Assembly (NCBI GenBank): GCA_030673725.1
Contig: DAOVIL010000003.1
Location: forward strand, 1-14,054
Length of the DNA: 14,054 bases
Direction of reading: 5' to 3'
DNA from: Candidatus Aenigmatarchaeota archaeon
GTDB taxonomy: Archaea > Aenigmatarchaeota > Aenigmatarchaeia > QMZP01
Shown: in pieces, positions 6,465 to 12,051 of the stretch
Layout of the letters: each line of letters opens with the position of its first letter
Position numbering within the stretch: the first letter of the stretch is position 1
Position numbers and translations under genes: made by a program
The notes under the pieces: model-generated
The model's input: only the letters and a program-made list of their open reading frames with translations
Database searches by the model: none
What the model was told of the DNA's origin: nothing

Positions 6465-6893
6465 TCACTGCTTGACCTTGACGTTCCAGGTGTCTGCGCC
6501 CTCTTTCCTGACCCGGATGTAGTATTCCTTCCCGCCTTCCTGCACGCTCTTGCTTCCGCTTCCGGGGCAGTCCTGGAATGTGGCGCTTGAGGCCATCACC
6601 TTGGAACCCACTGGGAACACGTACACGTTTATCTCGCCTTCCCCTGTGCAGCTCCAGATGTAGTTCCAGTTGTCCTTCTCAGGCGTGAACCTGTCAGTCA
6701 TTACATAGTCGTCCGCGCCTGAGAACTCGGCAATCGTCTCCTTGTGGAGCACGATGTCCTGCTGGTTCGTGGGGACAGGCTCATTCGCCACTACGGCTCC
6801 TGTTATGCCCCCTGTGGGCACGCCTCCGGACACGCATCCGCTCACGAATACAACTGCGAGCAGCAGCGCAGCAATCGGATAAGTCGCTTTCAT
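6465..6893 (-). CDS. Secreted lipoprotein, paralogue A
   Basis: This 142-residue protein has the lipoprotein signal MKATYPIAALLLAVVFVSGC (lipobox VSGC, lipidated Cys20) and the linker PTGGITGAVVANEP, almost identical to its downstream paralogue. The mature domain carries EFSGADDY, KDNWNYIWSCTGEGEINVYVFPVGSKV, a second Cys in FQDCPGSG, and ends VKVKQ (VKIEQ in the paralogue). The two genes arose by tandem duplication: the signal and linker are well kept even in DNA, while the domains have diverged. Each has its own TATA box, so they may be expressed under different conditions. The location is the outer face of the cytoplasmic membrane. The family is not recognised. Confidence 0.85.
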   Translation of the reverse strand: MKATYPIAALLLAVVFVSGCVSGGVPTGGITGAVVANEPVPTNQQDIVLHKETIAEFSGADDYVMTDRFTPEKDNWNYIWSCTGEGEINVYVFPVGSKVMASSATFQDCPGSGSKSVQEGGKEYYIRVRKEGADTWNVKVKQ

Positions 6894-6913
6894 GATAGAA
6901 TCTTAACCGAAAA

Positions 6914-6924
6914 CAATAAAAAAG
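6914..6924 (-). promoter_or_regulatory. TATA box of lipoprotein A
   Basis: CTTTTTTATTG on the minus strand is centred 26 bases before ATG 6893 and lies just downstream of the stop of the four-helix membrane protein gene. Confidence 0.5.
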
Positions 6925-6928
6925 CATA

Positions 6929-7360
6929 CTAAGGCCTGCGCCTCAGCCTCTTCAGGTAGAACCAGAACCCTGCCAGGGTATGTATCAGCAGGAGCACCAG
7001 GAATGCCCCGTCAATCTGGTTGTGCATCCCAAAGTTCCCCATCAGCCCGGTGGCTATCATGGCAGACACTGTCACCAGTATGCCCCAACCTGACAGCTCC
7101 CTGGCTATCCCCATCCAGGTCTCTGTGTCATACTCCTTCCCGTACAATACCTTGTAGCTCTTGACCCAGACCTCTGACACCACGAAGTATATTATAAGAA
7201 TGGCAAAGAATGCCCACTTCTCGAACCCCACATGGAACAGGAGCGCCATGCTCCTCTCCATGAACCTGGCTGTCATGCCGTACCCTGTGAACAGCATGAA
7301 GAATCCCAGGAGAATCATTATCCAGTCAGTCGTGCTGCTTATCCACTTCCACGTTACCAT
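6929..7360 (-). CDS. Small four-helix membrane protein
   Basis: The 143 residues contain four hydrophobic segments: about 12-32 (WIMILLGFFMLFTGYGM), 48-66 (KWAFFAILIIYFVVSEVWV), 90-110 (SGWGILVTVSAMIATGL), and 117-136 (DGAFLVLLLIHTLAGFWFYL), ending in the basic KRLRRRP. His43 between the first two helices, His113 in the 3-4 loop and His127 inside helix 4 make a heme-binding cytochrome b-like fold conceivable, but the paired in-membrane His pattern needed for that is not clear. The basic C-terminus suggests that end is cytoplasmic. The gene is the first of the minus-strand block and is divergent from the HAD gene at 7450. Two TATA-like stretches lie upstream (7373-7383 and 7391-7401) and neither fits a leaderless start at 7360 perfectly, so the exact start is less certain than for its neighbours. 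Confidence 0.7.
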   Translation of the reverse strand: MVTWKWISSTTDWIMILLGFFMLFTGYGMTARFMERSMALLFHVGFEKWAFFAILIIYFVVSEVWVKSYKVLYGKEYDTETWMGIARELSGWGILVTVSAMIATGLMGNFGMHNQIDGAFLVLLLIHTLAGFWFYLKRLRRRP

Positions 7361-7420
7361 AACCCAACCCTGTTTAATATTTTGTCAGGCCCGAATAAAA
7401 ACGGAACCCATTGCGTTCTG

Positions 7421-7428
7421 TTTTTTAA
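7421..7428 (+). promoter_or_regulatory. TATA box of the first HAD/GNAT operon
   Basis: TTTTTTAA is centred 25 bases before ATG 7450 in the 89-base divergent region; leaderless start. Confidence 0.5.
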
Positions 7429-7449
7429 CCAGCAAGCCAAATAATCAAC

Positions 7450-8142
7450 ATGCCCGTAAAAGCCGTACTTTTCGACCTGGACAACACGCTTATCGACTTC
7501 CTCAAGATGAAGCACCTCTGCTGCTCTGAGGCTGTCAATGCCATGATTTCTGCCGGCCTGCCGCTTACCAAGAAGAAGGCAATGAGGATACTGTTCGAGA
7601 TGTACGAGCTGTTCGGGATGGAGTACCAGCCCATATTCCAGGAGTTCCTCAAGAAGACTATGGGAGGGATAGACTACGGCATACTGGCCTCAGGCATAGT
7701 GGCCTACAGGAGGATAAGGGCAAGCATACTCGAGCCCTACCCCAAGGTGGAGAACATGCTGCTGAAGCTCAAGATGCAGGGATACCATCTGGGCATAGTG
7801 ACCGATGCCCCAAGGATGAAGGCCTGGATGCGTCTTGCTGCAATGGACCTGATACGCTACTTCGACTTTGTCCTGACAAAGGACGATGCCAGGGGGCTGG
7901 AGAAGCCCAACAAGCTGCCCTTCAGGAAGGCCATGAGGAAGCTGGGCCTGCCCCCTGAGGAGATACTTTTCGTGGGAGACTCCATCAGGAGGGATATAGC
8001 AGGAGCCAACAGGGTCGGGATGCACTCCTGCCTGGCCAGGTATGGCGAGAAGAAGCACCATAAGGGCAGCGCCAGGCCTGAGTTCTCCATAAAAGGCCCG
8101 ATGGACATCTTCAAGGTGCTCAGGAAGCTGAACAAGAAGTGA
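7450..8142 (+). CDS. HAD-superfamily hydrolase (phosphatase)
   Basis: This 230-residue cytoplasmic protein carries all the haloacid-dehalogenase motifs: FDLDNT with nucleophile Asp9 and Asp11, IVTDA with Thr118, EKPNK with Lys152, and FVGDSIRRDIAGANRVG with Asp177 and Asp182. A helical cap (about residues 20-95) sits between motifs I and II, as in subclass I enzymes of the phosphoglycolate phosphatase/pyrophosphatase type. The enzyme should hydrolyse a phosphomonoester using Mg2+; the substrate cannot be read from the sequence. The C-terminus is Lys-rich (FKVLRKLNKK). Four bases separate its stop from the GNAT gene, so the two form an operon and may act on the same small molecule, but this is inference. 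Confidence 0.9.
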   Translation: MPVKAVLFDLDNTLIDFLKMKHLCCSEAVNAMISAGLPLTKKKAMRILFEMYELFGMEYQPIFQEFLKKTMGGIDYGILASGIVAYRRIRASILEPYPKVENMLLKLKMQGYHLGIVTDAPRMKAWMRLAAMDLIRYFDFVLTKDDARGLEKPNKLPFRKAMRKLGLPPEEILFVGDSIRRDIAGANRVGMHSCLARYGEKKHHKGSARPEFSIKGPMDIFKVLRKLNKK

Positions 8143-8146
8143 TAGG

Positions 8147-8593
8147 ATGATAATCCGCAACTTCAAGGCAGGAGACATGCCCCAGATAGAGAAGCTGATT
8201 GCAGAGGCTGAAGGCTTCGGCCCTGGATCAGTCGATTACACCAGGACCAACATACTGAACACCGAGAAGCTGGGCAATGCCCAGACCTTTGTCGCTGAGA
8301 AGGGCGGGAAGGTGGTCGGCTTCTGCGACTGCTGGATATGGAGCGAAGCGATAGAGATGGAGAACCTGATAGTCGGGAAGGCCCACAGGGAGAAGGGCAT
8401 AGGCACAGCGATAATCGGCCATGCCGAACAGTGGGCCAGGAAGTTCGGCTGCAACTCCTTCATACTGTTCACCCCGAACACCATAAAGTCAACGCCTTTC
8501 TATGTCAGGATAGGCTTCAGGTTCTCTGGCTTCACAATGAACGAGGAAGGCAAAGGAACAGAATCACTCTACTTCTGGCGCGAGATAAAGTGA
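8147..8593 (+). CDS. GNAT-family N-acetyltransferase
   Basis: The 148 residues are a complete GNAT domain, which transfers an acetyl group from acetyl-CoA to an amine. The start MIIRNFKAGDMPQIEKLI is the typical first strand and helix. IEMENLIVGKAHREKGIGTAIIGHAEQWARKFG (69-101) contains the acetyl-CoA motif R..G.G.A, with Arg81, Gly84 and Gly86. FYVRIGFRFSGF (118-129) is the usual C-terminal motif. Of the known groups it resembles RimI-like and small-molecule acetyltransferases, but the acceptor is unknown. The gene lies four bases after the HAD gene with only a weak GTGAT as ribosome binding site, so translation is probably coupled to the upstream gene. The stop at 8593 is followed by a separate promoter. 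Confidence 0.9.
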   Translation: MIIRNFKAGDMPQIEKLIAEAEGFGPGSVDYTRTNILNTEKLGNAQTFVAEKGGKVVGFCDCWIWSEAIEMENLIVGKAHREKGIGTAIIGHAEQWARKFGCNSFILFTPNTIKSTPFYVRIGFRFSGFTMNEEGKGTESLYFWREIK

Positions 8594-8600
8594 CTGGCAC

Positions 8601-8616
8601 TTTATTTAAAATTTAA
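8601..8616 (+). promoter_or_regulatory. TATA box of the gene at 8632
   Basis: TTTATTTAAAATTTAA is the most AT-rich promoter of the window, centred about 24 bases before ATG 8632, eight bases after the GNAT stop. Confidence 0.55.
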
Positions 8617-8631
8617 TCCTCTGTATTCTTA

Positions 8632-9261
8632 ATGGGAGAGGAGCAGGAGAACGCCGGAGGCCAGCAGAAGGGGGAGCAGCAGGAGCAGAAGACCCATTAC
8701 ATCCATATCGACATAGACCGCAAGTACAGGGACGTGGATGTGCCAAACCCTGACAGCGGGCTGGGCTACATAAGGACCACTGTGGGCAGCGTGAACCCTG
8801 CTGAGGCAGAGCTCAACAACATCCAGGACCGCTACCCTGCAGGTGCCAAACCGATATGGGACGACGGCAACCCTCCCACAGAGATAGTGCTCCGTTCCCC
8901 AAGCACCCAGTTCCAGTCTGACAAGAGCGTGGGCCATTCAAGGCCGGACTCCAGGAAGCCCCCGGTTAGGGTGAGCCTGATAAGGAAGGCGTGGGTCACC
9001 CTGGACGTCTATATCAGGAAGAGCGCAGGCGAGGGCCTCTACAGGAGGCTGGCAGACCAGGCAGAGATGTACGGTTTCGACCGGGATAAAATAGTCAGGA
9101 TCCCGGGGGGCTGGCTTTCGCTGTCTGACAGGATAGAGGCTGATTACGAGAGCGAGGACGTGGGAGGCATAATAGGCCTCTACGAGGCCTTCCATGACGA
9201 GCTGAGGGGTATTGAAGGGGAGCCTGTGCTCACCTTCACCAAGAAGCCCCTGAATGTTTAA
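8632..9261 (+). CDS. Unknown protein with Gln/Glu-rich N-terminus
   Basis: The 209-residue soluble protein opens with about 20 residues of Glu, Gln and Gly low complexity (GEEQENAGGQQKGEQQEQK), probably disordered. A strand-rich part follows (THYIHIDIDRKYRDVDVPNPDSGLGYIRTTVG), then a region rich in Pro and Ser with TEIVLRSPSTQFQ. The C-terminal half has VRVSLIRKAWVTLDVYIRKSAG and an acidic YESEDVGGIIGLYEAFHDELRGIEGE. No Cys or His pattern, signal peptide or membrane segment is visible. I do not recognise the family. The start is well supported by the TATA box about 24 bases upstream. The stop codon at 9259-9261 is embedded in the promoter of the following HAD gene, so the two are adjacent but separately transcribed. 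Confidence 0.75.
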   Translation: MGEEQENAGGQQKGEQQEQKTHYIHIDIDRKYRDVDVPNPDSGLGYIRTTVGSVNPAEAELNNIQDRYPAGAKPIWDDGNPPTEIVLRSPSTQFQSDKSVGHSRPDSRKPPVRVSLIRKAWVTLDVYIRKSAGEGLYRRLADQAEMYGFDRDKIVRIPGGWLSLSDRIEADYESEDVGGIIGLYEAFHDELRGIEGEPVLTFTKKPLNV

Positions 9262-9266
9262 TAAAA
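9257..9266 (+). promoter_or_regulatory. TATA box of the second HAD gene, overlapping a stop codon
   Basis: TTTAATAAAA is centred 24-25 bases before ATG 9286 and contains the TAA stop (9259-9261) of the preceding gene. Only 24 bases separate the two genes, and the promoter uses the coding end. Confidence 0.55.
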
Positions 9267-9285
9267 CCGGGCGCCAATTCTAACA

Positions 9286-9945
9286 ATGGCCAAAGCTGTC
9301 ATCTTCGACATGGACGACGTGGTGCTGGACAGCTCGGCCGCCCATGGGAAGGCCTGGGACACCGTGCTGGAAAGATACGGTGTCAGCCAGTCAATGATGA
9401 AAAAAGAAGAAATCTCGGGCGTGTTCGGGATGAGGCAGAAGGAGATATGCGAGTTCTTCGTGGAATACTTCAAGCTTGATGCCGACCCAAAGGCCCTGGA
9501 TGCGGAAAGGCACAGGATATTCATGGGGATAATGTCCGAAGAGGCCAGGCCATCTGAAGGCCTCCTCCAGCTGCTGGACATGCTGAAGAGCAAGGGCATG
9601 AAGACAGCGCTGGCGACCTCTGCTGTCAATGAATATGCTGGCCTCATACTTGACAAGTTCGGGATCAGGGGCAAGTTCGACGCAGTCGTCACAGGCGACG
9701 ACGTGAAGAACGGCAAGCCTGACCCTGAGGCCTTCCTTAAGGCAGCCGAGAAGCTGGGCGTGGAGCCTGGGGAGTGCATAGTGATAGAGGACGCAGAGAA
9801 GGGGGTGCAGGCCGCCAAGGTTGCAGGCATGAAGGCGATAGGGTATCAGAACCTCTCCCACCCTTATGTCCAGGACCTCAGCAAGGCAGACCTGGTCGTG
9901 AAGAGCCTTACAGAGATAACAGAAAACGTGATAGACAGCCTCTAG
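9286..9945 (+). CDS. HAD-superfamily hydrolase, beta-phosphoglucomutase-like
   Basis: A 219-residue cytoplasmic phosphatase or phosphomutase. Motif I is FDMDDVVLDSSAAHGKAW, with nucleophile Asp8 and acid/base Asp10; the residue after Asp10 is Asp instead of the common Gly. Motif II is ATSA with Thr111/Ser112, motif III is Lys144 in NGKPDPEAFLKAAEKLG, and motif IV is VIEDAEKGVQAAKVAGMKAIG with Glu168 and Asp169. The helical cap (about 15-90) and these motifs fit the beta-phosphoglucomutase/phosphoglycolate phosphatase group. Substrate is not determined. The TAG stop (9943-9945) overlaps by four bases the TAG of the convergent gene; the shared bases CTAG are self-complementary, so both strands read TAG. 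Confidence 0.9.
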   Translation: MAKAVIFDMDDVVLDSSAAHGKAWDTVLERYGVSQSMMKKEEISGVFGMRQKEICEFFVEYFKLDADPKALDAERHRIFMGIMSEEARPSEGLLQLLDMLKSKGMKTALATSAVNEYAGLILDKFGIRGKFDAVVTGDDVKNGKPDPEAFLKAAEKLGVEPGECIVIEDAEKGVQAAKVAGMKAIGYQNLSHPYVQDLSKADLVVKSLTEITENVIDSL

Positions 9946-11015
9946 TAGGGAAGCGCATCCCTCATCCTCTTCAGCTGGGTTATGTCATAGTCCTTGGTAC
10001 ATATGCCCACATCGTACTCAGGGAATCCTATTGCTATGTACCTTCCCATCAGGATGAGCTCTATATCAGTTTCAAAACCCGAGCAGAAGACCCTTGCGGA
10101 CTTTCTGGTGCATCTTCTCATCGCCCTCTCCCTGGAGAGCCCGTCCAGCCCCTTCTCCTTCCAGAACCCATTGCTGTAATCATCATGCGTGCCCTTGAAC
10201 AGGTCATGCCTGACATCCTTTGCCAGCAGCCTCAGGTAATTCTTGAGCATGTGCCTCATACCGGTTTGGAACAGTGTGCACCAGAACTGGCCTTCCCTCC
10301 TAACGAACTTCTCGGCATCCCTCTCATCCATATTCATGTCCACCATAACCTTGTAAAGGTGCCCAGGCACCTCCAGGCTGGCATCCCTGATATCATCCGT
10401 CAGCCTCCTCGCAAGCTTCAGGCATCTGCTGTCGCTCCTTTCCATGCACCTCAGCATCTTGGCGTCAGTCCCTTTCAGCCTCCTGTCCCAATGGTAGAAG
10501 ACCGATATTATGGAGAGCACATCAGCTGCCCTCCAGGTGTCCCTCTTCTTCTTACGCCCCTCTATCTCCAGGTAGTATTTATCCAGTGCCCCTCTCATCG
10601 CCTCATGAAGAGTCTTGTATATCATGTGCCTGTTCTCCATGATATATCTCCTTATCTCGCTTTTGGACAGGTTCTTAGAGAGCTCACCGAATATTCTGAG
10701 CTCATTGCTGCATACTTCCGGGTCTATCTCCAGTATGTTCCCTTCCTTCTCAATGTGATTGAAGGCCCTCATGATATGATTGTTCTCCAAGTTGGCGGCC
10801 TCCTCAGCGGCCTTCCTTGTGGAAAACGCAACGCCGCCCCTTCTGATGAATCTGAAGTACTCCGAGCTGGTCATTAGATTGTCTGCTGAAGAATCAAAAA
10901 TCAGCACTCCAGGCTCCTTTAGGAAGTCATTTACCTTTTTCCTATTGTCGAGTATCTCCAGGTTCTCTATGGGCAGTTTGCCTTCCTCTACTTCTTCCAG
11001 CAGCGCAGCTTCCAT
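9942..11015 (-). CDS. Large unknown protein with split PIN-like ends
   Basis: The protein has 357 residues without signal or membrane segment and is strongly charged. Near the N-terminus PGVLIFDSSADNLM (35-48) resembles the first strand of a PIN nuclease with Asp41, and GGVAFSTRKAAEEAANLE (60-77) resembles the second strand followed by the conserved Glu (71 or 72). Near the C-terminus ETDIELILMGRYIAIGFPEYDVGICTKDYDI (315-345) resembles the last PIN strands, with Asp317 and the T.D.D residues 340-344. About 230 helical, Arg- and Lys-rich residues lie between (RRYIMENRHMIYKTLHEAM, DTWRAADVLSIISVFYHWDRRLKG, several Cys). A PIN domain interrupted by a helical insertion is my best reading, but it is motif-level only. 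The promoter lies on a 27-bp inverted repeat, and the gene is divergent from a Cas4-like nuclease (77-base gap). Confidence 0.7.
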   Translation of the reverse strand: MEAALLEEVEEGKLPIENLEILDNRKKVNDFLKEPGVLIFDSSADNLMTSSEYFRFIRRGGVAFSTRKAAEEAANLENNHIMRAFNHIEKEGNILEIDPEVCSNELRIFGELSKNLSKSEIRRYIMENRHMIYKTLHEAMRGALDKYYLEIEGRKKKRDTWRAADVLSIISVFYHWDRRLKGTDAKMLRCMERSDSRCLKLARRLTDDIRDASLEVPGHLYKVMVDMNMDERDAEKFVRREGQFWCTLFQTGMRHMLKNYLRLLAKDVRHDLFKGTHDDYSNGFWKEKGLDGLSRERAMRRCTRKSARVFCSGFETDIELILMGRYIAIGFPEYDVGICTKDYDITQLKRMRDALPY

Positions 11016-11025
11016 CTTGACTGTT

Positions 11026-11052
11026 CCAGCCAGGCTTTTTAAAGCCTGCTGG
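11026..11052. promoter_or_regulatory. Inverted repeat covering the promoter of the PIN-like gene
   Basis: CCAGC(C)AGGCTTT at 11026-11038 pairs with AAAGCCTGCTGG at 11041-11052: twelve paired bases per arm, one extra C, and two bases between arms. The TATA-like box CTTTAAAAAG (minus strand, 11035-11044), centred 24-25 bases before ATG 11015, sits at the middle of the repeat. A dimeric protein bound here would block TBP, so it is a good operator candidate. Confidence 0.6.
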
Positions 11053-11062
11053 TCGCGTCCAG

Positions 11063-11072
11063 CCTTATTAAT
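11063..11072 (+). promoter_or_regulatory. TATA box of the Cas4-like gene
   Basis: CCTTATTAAT is centred 25 bases before ATG 11093. It lies 11 bases from the inverted repeat at 11026-11052, so a repressor there could affect both divergent genes. Confidence 0.5.
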
Positions 11073-11092
11073 CTTCCCTCCAATACCTCCTT

Positions 11093-11764
11093 ATGATAGA
11101 CTTCAACAGGATGATTGACAACTACCTCCACAGGGAGGTCAGGCCAAGGGCTGACGGCAGATACTACCCTTCAGAGATAGGGAGCTGCATCAGGAAGATA
11201 TGGTACGGCTACAAGAAGCCCAAGGAGAGGCCATCTGACGTGATAAAGATATTCCAGATGGGCAACATGATACACGACTTCATAGCAGACGTCCTGAAGA
11301 GCGAGAAGAACCCCGGGATAGAGCTGCTCCAGACAGAGGTCCCCTTCAGGGAGAACATAGAGGACTTCATGATATCAGGCAGGGTGGACGACCTCCTGAT
11401 GATAAAGGAGAGCGGCAAGACAGTCCTGGTGGAGGTCAAGTCCACCAAGATGGTCTCCATGGCGAAGGAGCCCCAGCAGTCCCACCTCATGCAATTGCAG
11501 ATATACCTGCACTTCCTCAAGCTCCGTTATGGGATGATAGTGTACGTGGAGAAGAACACCCTCCAGACCAAATGGTTCAACGTCGAGTACGACCCCCAGA
11601 AGACAGAGGACGCGATAAAGCGCTTCAAGCGGCTGCACCTGGCTGTCAGGAACAACGAGATACCTGAGCCTGAGGCAAAGGTCACCAAGGGGAAGGAGTG
11701 GGAATGCGGCTACTGCGACTGGAAGGACGAGTGCTGGGGCCTTCCCAGGGAAGAGGGCCGATAA
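11093..11764 (+). CDS. Cas4-like PD-(D/E)XK nuclease with iron-sulfur cluster
   Basis: This 223-residue protein belongs to the RecB/Cas4/Dna2-type nucleases. SEIGSCIRKIWYGYKKP places the first cluster Cys at 32, and MGNMIHDFI gives the early His61. GRVDDLL (Asp99), VLVEVKST (Glu114, Lys116) and HLMQLQIYLHFL (Gln134, Tyr138) form the nuclease centre. The C-terminus CGYCDWKDEC (Cys205, 208, 214) completes a four-Cys [4Fe-4S] set. All expected catalytic and cluster residues are present, so it should be an active Mn/Mg-dependent DNA exonuclease or endonuclease. No cas1, cas2 or CRISPR array is in the window, so it is more likely a stand-alone repair or processing enzyme than a CRISPR adaptation protein. 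Its stop abuts the stop of the convergent small gene with no base between. Confidence 0.9.
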   Translation: MIDFNRMIDNYLHREVRPRADGRYYPSEIGSCIRKIWYGYKKPKERPSDVIKIFQMGNMIHDFIADVLKSEKNPGIELLQTEVPFRENIEDFMISGRVDDLLMIKESGKTVLVEVKSTKMVSMAKEPQQSHLMQLQIYLHFLKLRYGMIVYVEKNTLQTKWFNVEYDPQKTEDAIKRFKRLHLAVRNNEIPEPEAKVTKGKEWECGYCDWKDECWGLPREEGR

Positions 11765-11965
11765 TCAGTCATTCGAATACTGGTTAAGCTTCCTGCGGAG
11801 CAGCTCCCTCGCAAACCCGTTCCCTGTCCTGCCGATGAATGTCCAGGCCATCTTCTTGTAAGCATACCTGATGTTCTCCCCTGTGACAGGGCACACGCAG
11901 GGATTGTCCATATGGTAAATGATGTTTATTGCAATCTCCATATCACTCAGCATCTCTTCGCTCAT
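11765..11965 (-). CDS. Small unknown protein with paired cysteines
   Basis: This 66-residue soluble protein contains SEEMLSDMEIAINIIYHMDNP, then CVCPVTGENIRYAYKKMAW and the basic tail RELLRRKLNQYSND. The only two Cys form a C-V-C pair that could bind metal with partners elsewhere or be redox active. The frame stays open upstream to an ATG at 12118, but that extension overlaps the end of the next gene. ATG 11965 is preferred because a TATA-like box (11984-11994) is centred 24 bases before it. The family is not recognised. Its TGA at 11765-11767 directly abuts the TAA of the Cas4-like gene from the other strand. Confidence 0.65.
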   Translation of the reverse strand: MSEEMLSDMEIAINIIYHMDNPCVCPVTGENIRYAYKKMAWTFIGRTGNGFARELLRRKLNQYSND

Positions 11966-11983
11966 CACTACTGGTGTTCCCAG

Positions 11984-11994
11984 AATATTTAAAG
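11984..11994 (-). promoter_or_regulatory. TATA box of the small Cys protein
   Basis: CTTTAAATATT on the minus strand, centred 24 bases before ATG 11965, fixes the start of this short gene and shows transcription separate from the gene upstream. Confidence 0.5.
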
Positions 11995-12051
11995 CTTTAT
12001 AGGATGGGGCTCCAAAAGGAATCTTCGCTAGGCATGCAGAGAAGGGCGGCT

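Noticed and set aside
6379..6468. Extension of lipoprotein B to an upstream in-frame ATG at 6468.
   Set aside because: It would put 30 residues before a perfect lipoprotein signal peptide and would cover the TATA box of the gene.
9774..10877. A 367-codon plus-strand frame opposite the PIN-like gene.
   Set aside because: The translation is Pro/His/Leu-rich with no motif, and it overlaps the end of the HAD gene. The minus-strand frame has a promoter, normal codon use and a fitting stop junction.
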